Shown: one piece after another, positions 1-6,395 of the stretch
Numbering within the stretch: position 1 is the stretch's first letter
How the letters are laid out: every line of letters begins with the position of its first letter
Notes under the pieces: generated by a model
Told to the model about the DNA's origin: nothing
Databases searched by the model: none
What the model saw: only the letters and a program-made list of their open reading frames with translations
Made by a program: the position numbers and the translations under genes
Assembly (NCBI GenBank): GCA_964555735.1
Contig: CAZKTS010000059.1
Coordinates: forward strand, 1-11,657
Source of the DNA: CAZKTS01 sp964555735
Lineage (GTDB): Bacteria > Actinomycetota > Acidimicrobiia > IMCC26256 > PALSA-555
DNA length: 11,657 nucleotides
Reading direction: 5' to 3'

Positions 1-607
1 GGTCGGCGAGCAGCTCGGCGAGCAGGGGCGTGTCGATCGGGCCGGGGCAGAGGGCGTTGGCCCGCACGCCCTTCTTGGCGTACTCGACCGCGACCTCGCG
101 GGTGAGGGCGACGACGCCGCCCTTGCTCGCGGTGTACGCGATCTGGGCGGTCGCGGCGCCCATCAGCGCGACGAACGACGCGACGTTGACGATCGAGCCG
201 CCGCCGGAGTCGACGATCGCGGGCACGCCGTGCTTGCAGCCGAGCCAGACGCCCTTGAGGTTGACGTCCATCACCGCGTCCCACGTGGGCACCGAGGTCT
301 CGGTGACACCGCCGTCGTCGGCGGGGAAGATCCCGGCGTTGTTGTAGAGGACGTGGAGCCCGCCGAAGGTGTCGACCGCGGCGCCGACCATGTCGCGCAC
401 CTGCGCCTCGTCGGCGACGTCGGCGGCGACGAACGTGGCCTCGCCACCGGCGCCGCGCACGGCCTCGACAGTCGCGTCGCCGCCTTCGCGGTCGCGGTCG
501 CAGACGACGATCCGCGCGCCCTCGGCCGCGAAGATCTCCGCCGCGGCGCGACCCATGCCGTTGCCCGCCCCGGTGATGAGCGCGACCTTGCCCTCGAGTC
601 TGGCCAT
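1..607 (-). CDS. SDR family NAD(P)-dependent oxidoreductase, 3' end cut off by window edge
   Basis: The first 202 residues of a classical short-chain dehydrogenase/reductase are visible, and the C-terminus lies beyond base 1. Classical SDRs are about 250 residues, so roughly 50 are missing. Seen directly: the Rossmann glycine motif TGAGNGMG at residues 12-19, an acidic residue (Asp37) at the end of beta-2, which in this family favours NAD(H) over NADP(H), NNAG at 89-92, the catalytic Ser144, and Tyr158-x-x-x-Lys162. The PG motif after beta-6 is at 188-189. The substrate cannot be read from this. The ATG at 607 is chosen because it puts the glycine motif at the usual distance from the N-terminus; the next upstream ATG (640-642) is in another frame. 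No Shine-Dalgarno or TANNNT box is seen before it. It is divergent from the hydrolase at 703. The neighbourhood suggests catabolic alcohol or hydroxyacyl oxidation, which is inference. Confidence 0.95.
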   Translation of the reverse strand, partial: MARLEGKVALITGAGNGMGRAAAEIFAAEGARIVVCDRDREGGDATVEAVRGAGGEATFVAADVADEAQVRDMVGAAVDTFGGLHVLYNNAGIFPADDGGVTETSVPTWDAVMDVNLKGVWLGCKHGVPAIVDSGGGSIVNVASFVALMGAATAQIAYTASKGGVVALTREVAVEYAKKGVRANALCPGPIDTPLLAELLAD

Positions 608-653
608 CGCCGTATCGTGCCGCGGATCGGCGCCGCCCGCATGCTCGTTCGTG

Positions 654-666
654 GTCACGTCGTGAC
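654..666. promoter_or_regulatory. Inverted repeat between divergent SDR and hydrolase genes
   Basis: GTCACG and CGTGAC flank a single T, giving a perfect 13-bp palindrome in the 95-bp divergent gap (608-702). It is centred 31 bp upstream of the -10 box at 691-696 and 53 bp upstream of the SDR start, a fitting place for a dimeric regulator. TGACG recurs just downstream (663-667, 672-676). No regulator gene is nearby, and short palindromes occur by chance in GC-rich DNA. Confidence 0.35.
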
Positions 667-690
667 GTCGGTGACGAGGGGTCGGACGCC

Positions 691-696
691 TAGCCT
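691..696 (+). promoter_or_regulatory. Putative -10 box (TAGCCT) of a leaderless hydrolase promoter
   Basis: TAGCCT matches the actinobacterial TANNNT -10 consensus and is followed by exactly six bases before the GTG at 703. With the last T at -7, transcription would begin on the G of the start codon. There is no Shine-Dalgarno sequence before the GTG, as expected for a leaderless mRNA. No convincing -35 element is seen. Confidence 0.5.
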
Positions 697-702
697 CGCG
701 GC

Positions 703-2160
703 GTGCTCCGTCGACTTCTCGCTGCGTGGGTCGCCGCGCTCGTCGTCATCGGCGGTTTCGTCCCGGCCGCGGCGGCGTCGACGCCGCCGGACGAGATCCA
801 GGGGCCCCGGCTCGAGTGGACCGACTGCGGCGACGCCGAGTGCGCGGTGCTGCCCGTCCCCCTCGACGATCGCCTCGTCGGCGGGCCCACGATCGACCTG
901 GCGCTGATCCGCTACCGGGCGCGCGACCGTGAGCACCGCATCGGCTCGCTCCTCGTGAACCCGGGCGGCCCCGGTGCCTCCGGCGTCGACTACGTCTCGG
1001 CGGCCGCGAGCAGCCTGCCGCCGGAGATCCTCGACCGCTTCGACATCGTCGGCTTCGATCCGCGTGGGGTCGGGCAGAGCAACGGCGTCGACTGCACCGA
1101 CGACCTCGACCCGCTCTACGACGCCGAGTTCGCCCCCGACGACGACGCCGAGCGCGCCGAGCTCGAGGCGGCCGTCCAGGCGCTCGTGACGCAGTGCGCG
1201 CAGCGCGACGGCGCCATCCTCCCGTACCTCACGACCGAGCGCGCGGCGCGCGACCTGGACCGGATCCGCGAGGCCCTCGGTGACGACCAGCTCACCTACC
1301 TCGGGTACTCGTACGGCACCTACCTCGGTGCCTGGTACGCGGAGCAGTTCCCCGACCGCGTGCGAGCGCTCGTGCTCGACGGCGCGGTCGACCCGGCGCT
1401 CGACGCCACCGCGGTCCAGATCGAGCAGTCGAAGGGCTTCGAGCGCGCGCTGCGGCTCTTCCTGCGCGACTGCGCGGGCGACGAGCGGTGTCCCTTCCAC
1501 AACGACGGAGCACCCGGGAAGGCATACGACCGGCTGCGCGCCCGGATCGGCGAGACACCACTCGCGGGCGCGGATGGTCGTGAGCTCAACGGCACCCTGT
1601 TCGACATCGGCGTGACCCAGGCGCTCTACGCGGGCCGCTCGTCCTGGAGCTCCCTGGCGAACGTGCTCGCGGCGGCCGCCGACGGCGACCCCGCCGGGCT
1701 CATCGAGCTCGCCGACCTCTACACCGGCCGCAACGACGACGGCAGCTACGGCGACATGACCGAGGCGTTCTTCGCCATCGGGTGCGCCGACGGCCCCGCG
1801 GTCGGCGGGCTCGAGGGGCTCCGGGCGATCGAGTACCGCGTGCAGCGCGCCGCGCCGCGCCTCGGGCGCTCGATCGTGAACAACAGCATGGCGTGCGCGT
1901 TCTGGCCGGTGGCGCCGGCCGCGCCCGCGCCGCTGCCCGCCAGTGGCGCGGCTCCGATCCTGGTGCTCGGCACCCGGGACGACCCGGCCACACCGCTCGC
2001 GTGGGCGCAGGGGCTCGCCCGCGAGCTCGACTCCGGCGTCCTGATGACCGTCGGTGGTGAGCGCCACACCGCGTTCGGAGGCGGCAACGCGTGCATCGAC
2101 GGCGCGGTCGTCCGGTACCTCGTCGACGGCACCGTGCCGAAGCCGGGCACGCGCTGCTGA
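703..2160 (+). CDS. Secreted alpha/beta hydrolase, S33 tripeptidyl aminopeptidase (TAP/Slp)-like
   Basis: The 485-residue protein matches the exported TAP/SlpD-type hydrolases of actinobacteria, which remove short peptides from N-termini or hydrolyse small esters and amides outside the membrane. Residues 1-25 form a signal peptide (MLRR, hydrophobic core to about 20, AAAA before the likely cleavage near 25). There is no lipobox cysteine, so release rather than lipid anchoring is likely. NPGGPGASG at 86-94 is the family oxyanion-hole loop, DPRG is at 119-122, and GYSYGT at 201-206 holds nucleophile Ser203. The rest of the triad is probably Asp427 (in DDPATP) and His455, with the TAP C-terminal domain spanning the last 100 or so residues. 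Paired cysteines (for example 42/47 and 257/263) fit an exported protein. The GTG is chosen because it opens the signal peptide and sits at +1 of a -10 box. Peptidase versus esterase activity cannot be settled. Confidence 0.93.
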   Translation: MLRRLLAAWVAALVVIGGFVPAAAASTPPDEIQGPRLEWTDCGDAECAVLPVPLDDRLVGGPTIDLALIRYRARDREHRIGSLLVNPGGPGASGVDYVSAAASSLPPEILDRFDIVGFDPRGVGQSNGVDCTDDLDPLYDAEFAPDDDAERAELEAAVQALVTQCAQRDGAILPYLTTERAARDLDRIREALGDDQLTYLGYSYGTYLGAWYAEQFPDRVRALVLDGAVDPALDATAVQIEQSKGFERALRLFLRDCAGDERCPFHNDGAPGKAYDRLRARIGETPLAGADGRELNGTLFDIGVTQALYAGRSSWSSLANVLAAAADGDPAGLIELADLYTGRNDDGSYGDMTEAFFAIGCADGPAVGGLEGLRAIEYRVQRAAPRLGRSIVNNSMACAFWPVAPAAPAPLPASGAAPILVLGTRDDPATPLAWAQGLARELDSGVLMTVGGERHTAFGGGNACIDGAVVRYLVDGTVPKPGTRC

Positions 2161-2190
2161 GCGTCCTCACGCCCCGACTTCTCTCCCTCC

Positions 2191-2211
2191 GACCTGACGA
2201 CTCGTCAGGTC
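2191..2211. promoter_or_regulatory. Perfect palindromic operator candidate over the -35 region of the acyl-CoA dehydrogenase operon
   Basis: Two perfect 10-base arms (GACCTGACGA and its reverse complement) flank one C. The site lies in the 73-bp gap between hydrolase and dehydrogenase genes and overlaps the only -35-like sequence (CTGACG, 2194-2199). A repressor bound here would block RNA polymerase. The size and symmetry resemble TetR-family operators, which commonly control acyl-CoA dehydrogenase operons in actinobacteria. Assigning TetR is inference, because no regulator gene is in the window. A weak hairpin role for the upstream gene is the alternative. Confidence 0.6.
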
Positions 2212-2218
2212 GTCCGCC

Positions 2219-2224
2219 TATGCT
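2219..2224 (+). promoter_or_regulatory. Putative -10 box (TATGCT) of the acyl-CoA dehydrogenase operon
   Basis: TATGCT fits TANNNT and lies nine bases before the GTG at 2234, placing +1 at about 2231. That leaves an RNA leader of only zero to three bases. The spacer to CTGACG at 2194-2199 is 19 bases, slightly long. No ribosome binding site precedes the GTG, consistent with leaderless translation. Confidence 0.55.
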
Positions 2225-2233
2225 CCGGCCCCG

Positions 2234-3376
2234 GTGGACCTCCGAGACTCCGAGTCCGATGCCGCGCTGCGCGCGGAGCTGCGCGAGTGGCTCGCCCAGA
2301 CGCTGCCGACGTTGCCGCCCCAGCCCGGCCGCGACGACTGGCCCGCGCGCGTGGCCTGGGACACCGACTGGCAGCGTCGCCTCTTCGATGCCGGCTACGC
2401 GGGCATGAGCTGGCCCGCCGAGTTCGGCGGGCGGGGAGCGTCGCCGGGGGAGCAGCTGGTGTTCCTCGAGGAGACGACGCGCGCCAAGGCGCCGTACGTC
2501 GGCGTCAACTTCGTGGGCACCCTGCACGCGGGCCCGACCCTCATCGCCGAGGGCACCGACGAGCAGAAGGCGGCGCACCTCCCGCGCATCCTGCGCGGCG
2601 ACGAGGTGTGGTGCCAGTGCTTCTCCGAGCCCGGTGCCGGCTCGGACCTCGCGGGCCTGCGCACCCGGGCGGTGCGCGACGGCGACCACTACGTGGTCAG
2701 CGGCCAGAAGACCTGGTGCTCGTTCGGCCACGTCGGTGAGTTCGGCGAGCTGCTCGTGCGCACCGATCCCGACGTGCCCAAGCACAAGGGCATCACCTGG
2801 CTCATCCTGCCGATGGACCTCGACGGCATCGAGGTGCGGCCGATCGAGACCCTGCTCGGGTCGTCGGAGTTCTGCGAGGTGTTCTTCGACGAGGTGCGGG
2901 TGCCGGTCGAGAACCGGGTCGGCGCCGAGAACGACGGCTGGCGGGTCACCAACGTCACCCTCTCCTTCGAGCGCGGCACTGCGTTCGTGAGCGAGTTGGT
3001 CGACGCGTTGCGCATCGCCGAGGAGCTGGCGCCGTCGGTCCACGACGTCGCCGAGCGGCGCGAGCTCGCCCACGTGGTGGCGGAGCTCGACGCGCTGTGG
3101 GCCCTCACCAAGCGCAACGTCACCCAGGCGTCGAAGGCCGGCTCGCCCGGCCCCGGGGCGATGATGCTCAAGCTCGCGTACTCCGAGGCACGCGACCGCC
3201 TGGGCGAGCTCTCGATGCGCGTGCTCGAGCGCGGCGCGTTCGACGTGCACGACGAGCTGGTCGAGGAGCGCCTGCGCACGCTCTCGCTGCCGATCGCCGC
3301 GGGCACCAGTCAGATCCAGCGCAACATCATCGGTGAGCGCCTCCTCGGGCTCCCGAAGGAGCAGGCCTGGACGTGA
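2234..3376 (+). CDS. Acyl-CoA dehydrogenase, large subunit of a paired (heteromeric) enzyme
   Basis: This 380-residue flavoprotein should introduce an alpha,beta double bond into an acyl-CoA, passing electrons to ETF. Seen directly: the N-terminal helical domain with GMSWPAEFGGRG (57-68), the central FAD/substrate signature WCQCFSEPGAGSDLAGL (126-142), the beta-domain WCSFG (161-165), and the C-terminal tail GTSQIQRNIIGERLLGLP (357-374), typical of actinobacterial FadE proteins. The usual active-site Glu near the C-terminus is not obvious. Glu246 in the TLSFERG stretch sits where isovaleryl-CoA and long-chain dehydrogenases, and FadE26-type subunits, carry their base. The partner gene starts inside this stop codon. 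Such pairs in mycobacteria (FadE26-FadE27, FadE28-FadE29) form alpha2beta2 enzymes for sterol side chains, so a bulky or branched substrate is plausible. The start is the GTG just after the -10 box. Confidence 0.94.
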   Translation: MDLRDSESDAALRAELREWLAQTLPTLPPQPGRDDWPARVAWDTDWQRRLFDAGYAGMSWPAEFGGRGASPGEQLVFLEETTRAKAPYVGVNFVGTLHAGPTLIAEGTDEQKAAHLPRILRGDEVWCQCFSEPGAGSDLAGLRTRAVRDGDHYVVSGQKTWCSFGHVGEFGELLVRTDPDVPKHKGITWLILPMDLDGIEVRPIETLLGSSEFCEVFFDEVRVPVENRVGAENDGWRVTNVTLSFERGTAFVSELVDALRIAEELAPSVHDVAERRELAHVVAELDALWALTKRNVTQASKAGSPGPGAMMLKLAYSEARDRLGELSMRVLERGAFDVHDELVEERLRTLSLPIAAGTSQIQRNIIGERLLGLPKEQAWT

Positions 3377-4290
3377 ACTTCGACCTCGGCGACGACGAAG
3401 AGGCGCTGCGCGACGGCCTGCGGTCGTTCTGCACCGGCCGGTTCGGCATCGAGCGCGTGCGGGCGGGCTTCGACCGCGCCGCGTTCGACGAGCTGGCCGA
3501 GACCGGCGTGTTCTCGCTGCGGTCCGACGGGTTCTCGTGGGTCGATGCCAACCTCGTGTTCGCCGAGCTCGGCCGCGCGCTCGTGCCCGGCCCGCTCGTG
3601 TGGTCGCACCTCGCGCACGGCCTCGTCGACGGCGTCGTCACCGGCGTCGAGGCGGGCAGCGCCGACGTGGTGATCGAGCACCTCGGCGCGGCCGACGCGG
3701 TCGTGGTGCTCGGGCCCGACGGCGTGCGGCGCATCGATCCCGCCGCACTGGCCGACGCGGTCCCGATCGACTGGCCGCTCGATCCGCTCACGCCCGTGCA
3801 CCGCGTGCCCGCCTTGCCGGACGGTGAGGTCATCGCCGATGCCGCCGTCGCGCGCGACTGGCAGCGCGGCGGCGTGGTGCTCACCAGCGCGTACCAGGTG
3901 GGCATGGCGCAGGCGTGTGTGGAGACGGCCGACGCGTATGCGCTCGAGCGCCGGCAGTTCAACCGGCCGATCGGCTCGTTCCAGGCGGTGAAGCACATCC
4001 TCGCCGACATGGCGGTGCGCGCCGAGGTGGCGCGCGCGGCGGTCGACGCCGCTGCGTGCGCGCTCGACGACCCGGAGGGCATCGACATCGAGCGCGTGCT
4101 CTCGGGCGCGCGCCTGCTCGCCGGCGAGGCCGCGCTCAAGAACGCGAAGTCGTCGCTCCAGGTGCACGGCGGGATGGGCTTCACCTGGGAGGTCGACGCC
4201 CACCTCTACCTGAAGCGGGCGTGGGTGCTGAACACCGTGTTCGGGACCCTCACCGACCACGCCGACGCGCTGGCCGCGCGACTGGCCTGA
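3373..4290 (+). CDS. Acyl-CoA dehydrogenase, small subunit of the paired enzyme
   Basis: At 305 residues this is shorter than single-chain acyl-CoA dehydrogenases (about 380-400), and its central beta-domain is reduced: a poorly conserved stretch (about 95-165) replaces the usual WCQ/SEP..GSD signature. The C-terminal helical domain is intact, with RRQFNRPIGSFQAVKH (193-208), which contacts FAD across the dimer, and LQVHGGMGFTWEVDAHLY (262-279). Glu273 in GFTWE aligns with the catalytic base of medium-chain dehydrogenase (Glu376). This shape is that of the small partner in FadE-type alpha2beta2 enzymes. Its GTG overlaps the TGA of the large subunit in a GTGA (3373-3376), so translation is probably coupled and stoichiometric. 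It is unlikely to act alone because the flavin site would be incomplete, an inference from the family. Confidence 0.93.
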   Translation: MNFDLGDDEEALRDGLRSFCTGRFGIERVRAGFDRAAFDELAETGVFSLRSDGFSWVDANLVFAELGRALVPGPLVWSHLAHGLVDGVVTGVEAGSADVVIEHLGAADAVVVLGPDGVRRIDPAALADAVPIDWPLDPLTPVHRVPALPDGEVIADAAVARDWQRGGVVLTSAYQVGMAQACVETADAYALERRQFNRPIGSFQAVKHILADMAVRAEVARAAVDAAACALDDPEGIDIERVLSGARLLAGEAALKNAKSSLQVHGGMGFTWEVDAHLYLKRAWVLNTVFGTLTDHADALAARLA

Positions 4291-4292
4291 GG
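4289..4292 (+). promoter_or_regulatory. Ribosome binding site of the carboxyltransferase gene
   Basis: GAGG overlaps the TGA stop of the small dehydrogenase subunit and is eight bases before the GTG at 4301. It supports that start and coupling with the gene upstream. Confidence 0.5.
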
Positions 4293-4300
4293 TCACCGCC

Positions 4301-5818
4301 GTGAGCGGCTGGGAGCCCTTCCTCGACGACCTCGCGAGTCGACGGGCGGCGGCTCGGGCCATGGGCGGCGACGAGCGGCTCGAGCGTCACCGCGAGGGCG
4401 GCCGCCTCGACGCCCGGGCGCGCATCGCCGAGCTGCTCGACCCCGACTCGTTCGTGGAGCTCGGGACGCTCGTGGGCTCGGTGCACCGCGGAGTGATCCC
4501 GCCGGTGCCGGCCGACGGCCTGGTTGCCGGCCACGGGCTCATCGACGGCCGCCCGGTGCTCGTGGCGGCCGAGGACTTCACCGTGATGGGCGGCTCCATC
4601 GGGCACGGCACGACCGCGAAGCGTCAGCGTCTCGCCGCGCTCGCCGGGCAGGAGCGGGTGCCGCTCGTGATGTTGCTCGAAGGCGCGGGGGAGCGCACCC
4701 AGAACGCGTTCGAGCGCCGCGGCCGCGCGCCGAACGACCTCCAGACGTTGGCGCGCCTGTCGGGCCTCGTGCCGATGGTGTGCGTCGTGATGGGCTCGTC
4801 GGCGGGTCACGGCGCGCTCACCGCGCCGCTCATGGACTTCGTGGTGATGGTGGAGGGCGCGGCGATCTTCTCCGCCGGTCCGCCGCTCGTGCAGGCGTCG
4901 ATGGGTGAAGAGGTGACCAAGGACGAGCTCGGTGGTACCGCGGTCCAGACCGCGGTCAGCGGCGTTGCGCACAACGCGGCGCCGACCGACGCCGACGCGC
5001 TCGCGCTCGTCCGCCGCTACCTCTCCTACTTCCCGTCGAGCGCGTGGGAGCGTCCACCGGCCGCGCCCGACGACGGTGCGAGCGAGCGTCGGGCCGTCCC
5101 CGAGCTGCTCGACCTCATCCCGCCCGATCCGCGCAAGGGCTACGACGTGCGGGGCGTGCTCGACGTCGTGCTCGACGCGGGCAGCGTCGTGGAGGTGCAG
5201 CCCTCGTTCGGGCGGCCGATCGTGACCGCGCTCGCCCGGCTCGGGGGCGAGGCGGTGGCCGTGGTGGCGAACCAGCCCGCGGCGAAGGCGGGCTCGATCG
5301 ACGCCGACTCGGCCGACAAGGCTGCCCACTTCCTCGGTGTCGCCGACGCGTTCCACCTCCCGGTGGTGTTCTTCGCCGACAACCCCGGCGTGCTCGCCGG
5401 CTCGGCCTCCGAGCGCACCGGCATCCTGCGCCACGCGGCCCGCATGTTCGCCGCGCAGGCGCGCGTGCGATCGGTGAAGCTCCACGTGACGCTGCGCAAG
5501 GCGTTCGGGTTCGGGTCGTCGCTGATGGCGATGAACCCGTTCGACGACCAGACCCTCACGCTCGCCCTCCCGGGCGCGCGCCTCGGCGCGATGCCGGCCG
5601 AGGGTGGCGCGGAGGCCGCCCGGTTGGAGGAGGACGCCGCGTCGCTCCTCGCCAACGCCGAGATCGGCGGCGCCTACTCGTCGGCCGACACCATGGGCTA
5701 CGACGAGGTCGTCGAGCCGTCCGAGCTGCGCGACGCGCTCCTCGACGCCATGCGCCTCACCGCCCCCCGCCGCCGCGCCCCCGCCGAGCCCGCCTCACAC
5801 CACGGCGTTCTGCCCTAG
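4301..5818 (+). CDS. Biotin-dependent acyl-CoA carboxylase, carboxyltransferase (beta) subunit
   Basis: The 505-residue protein has both crotonase-fold halves of a decarboxylase/propionyl-CoA carboxylase beta-type carboxyltransferase, which moves CO2 from carboxybiotin to an acyl-CoA. The N-terminal half carries the family opening (GGRLDARARIAELLD, 33-47), LLEGAGERTQ (125-134), and GSSAGHGAL (165-173), whose backbone forms the first oxyanion hole. The C-terminal half has PPDPRKGYDVRG (274-285), FFADNPGVLAGS (357-368), ERTGILRH (371-378) and RKAFGFGSSLMAM (399-411). In my alignment Ser407 is where propionyl-CoA carboxylase beta has the specificity Asp (Asp422 in Streptomyces PccB), so the substrate may be neither acetyl- nor propionyl-CoA. 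No biotin carboxylase or biotin carrier gene is present, so those subunits come from elsewhere. It is the third gene of the dehydrogenase operon, 10 bases after the previous stop. Methylcrotonyl- or geranyl-CoA-like substrates are possible but unproven. Confidence 0.92.
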   Translation: MSGWEPFLDDLASRRAAARAMGGDERLERHREGGRLDARARIAELLDPDSFVELGTLVGSVHRGVIPPVPADGLVAGHGLIDGRPVLVAAEDFTVMGGSIGHGTTAKRQRLAALAGQERVPLVMLLEGAGERTQNAFERRGRAPNDLQTLARLSGLVPMVCVVMGSSAGHGALTAPLMDFVVMVEGAAIFSAGPPLVQASMGEEVTKDELGGTAVQTAVSGVAHNAAPTDADALALVRRYLSYFPSSAWERPPAAPDDGASERRAVPELLDLIPPDPRKGYDVRGVLDVVLDAGSVVEVQPSFGRPIVTALARLGGEAVAVVANQPAAKAGSIDADSADKAAHFLGVADAFHLPVVFFADNPGVLAGSASERTGILRHAARMFAAQARVRSVKLHVTLRKAFGFGSSLMAMNPFDDQTLTLALPGARLGAMPAEGGAEAARLEEDAASLLANAEIGGAYSSADTMGYDEVVEPSELRDALLDAMRLTAPRRRAPAEPASHHGVLP

Positions 5819-5878
5819 AGGGGTTTTGGCGTCAGATGTGGGCGCCTGGCGCCCCATCTTCGACGCCAAAATCCCTCT
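5817..5878. terminator. Long near-perfect palindrome, probable bidirectional terminator between convergent genes
   Basis: Bases 5817-5833 pair with 5862-5878 (17 pairs, one G-T), 5834-5838 with 5855-5859, and 5840-5846 with 5848-5854, leaving one unpaired T (5839), a two-base bulge (5860-5861) and almost no loop. Both convergent stop codons lie in the left arm: TAG 5816-5818 for the carboxyltransferase and TGA 5834-5832 for OsmC. It would fold identically in either transcript. There is no run of U after the stem on either side, so it is not a textbook intrinsic terminator. The TTTT/AAAA blocks are inside the stem. An inserted palindromic element is an alternative. Confidence 0.65.
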
Positions 5879-6335
5879 GGAACGTCGGTTCGACGGTGAT
5901 TTCGGTGGTGACGCTGTTGGCGATGAAGCACTCGCGGTGCGCGACCTCGCAGAGGTGGGCGAGGCGCTCGTCGGTGACGTCACCGCGGACGGTGATGCGC
6001 GGGCGCAGCGTGACGTTCGTGATGCGCATCGGACGCTGGTCCTCGGGCATCTGACCGACCGCGTCGTCGGTGTAGGCGACGACGTCGACGCGCGCGCGGG
6101 CGGCGACGGCGAGGAACGAGAGCAGCTGGCACGACGAGAGCGCGAGGACGAGGAGCTGCTCGGGGTTCAGCCGCGCGGGGTCGCCGCGGAAGGCGGGGTC
6201 CGAGGTCAGCGTCAGGGCGGCCTCGGCCGGTGGGGCACTCGCGCGGTGGGTGCGGTCGTAGGCGTCGTAGCCGCCCGCGGTCGAGCCCTCCCAGGTGCAG
6301 GTGACCGGGTACTCGTGGACGTCGTGGCCGCTCAT
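5832..6335 (-). CDS. OsmC/Ohr family peroxidase-like protein
   Basis: This 167-residue protein belongs to the OsmC/Ohr family, which reduces organic or fatty-acid hydroperoxides with a cysteine pair in the cytoplasm. Seen directly: NPEQLLVLALSSCQLLSFL (57-75) with Cys69 at the start of the central helix, and HRECFIANSV (133-142) with Cys136, the two expected redox positions. The N-terminal beta-strand segment (EYPVTCTWEG, 8-17) is typical. The last 15 or so residues after TVEPTF (147-152) are encoded by the palindrome at 5817-5878 and look like an add-on tail. The ATG at 6335 is chosen because the homology begins right after it and a TACCGT box lies seven bases upstream; the frame stays open far upstream into the antisense of EncFtn, which is not credible coding. 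It is divergent from the EncFtn operon with 60 bp between, suggesting a shared oxidative-stress or iron response (inference). Confidence 0.92.
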   Translation of the reverse strand: MSGHDVHEYPVTCTWEGSTAGGYDAYDRTHRASAPPAEAALTLTSDPAFRGDPARLNPEQLLVLALSSCQLLSFLAVAARARVDVVAYTDDAVGQMPEDQRPMRITNVTLRPRITVRGDVTDERLAHLCEVAHRECFIANSVTTEITVEPTFQRDFGVEDGAPGAHI

Positions 6336-6342
6336 CCGCCCG

Positions 6343-6348
6343 ACGGTA
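6343..6348 (-). promoter_or_regulatory. Putative -10 box (TACCGT) of OsmC
   Basis: On the minus strand TACCGT fits TANNNT and is followed by seven bases and then the ATG at 6335, so the predicted +1 is at or one base before the start codon. The same hexamer serves the gene starting at 10292. No Shine-Dalgarno sequence is seen. Confidence 0.5.
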
Positions 6349-6366
6349 CGACGCAAAGAGGCGTCG
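6349..6366. promoter_or_regulatory. Inverted repeat between the OsmC and EncFtn promoters
   Basis: CGACGC and GCGTCG are separated by six bases (AAAGAG), directly next to the OsmC -10 box and 18 bp from the EncFtn -10 box. Both -35 regions must lie in this 35-bp stretch, so one bound protein could act on both promoters. The arms do not resemble an AT-rich iron-box (Fur/DtxR) consensus. The arms are short, so chance is possible. Confidence 0.4.
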
Positions 6367-6383
6367 AGGCGCCCGAGATTGGG

Positions 6384-6389
6384 TAGGTT
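6384..6389 (+). promoter_or_regulatory. Putative -10 box (TAGGTT) of the EncFtn-encapsulin operon
   Basis: TAGGTT fits TANNNT and is followed by exactly six bases before the ATG at 6396, which puts +1 on the A of the start codon. The intervening TCTCCC has no ribosome binding site. The operon is therefore predicted to start as a leaderless mRNA. Confidence 0.55.
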
Positions 6390-6395
6390 CTCCCC

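Noticed and set aside
655..3250. Long minus-strand open frames opposite the hydrolase and large dehydrogenase genes (for example 655-2067 and 1700-3250)
   Set aside because: Composition is Arg/Ala/Val/Glu-rich with no motifs. High third-position GC in the real genes suppresses stops on the opposite strand; the plus-strand proteins carry full family signatures.
3310..5485. Long minus-strand open frames at 3310-4362 and 4250-5485
   Set aside because: They are antisense shadows of the small dehydrogenase subunit and carboxyltransferase, His/Arg/Val-rich without any recognisable fold.
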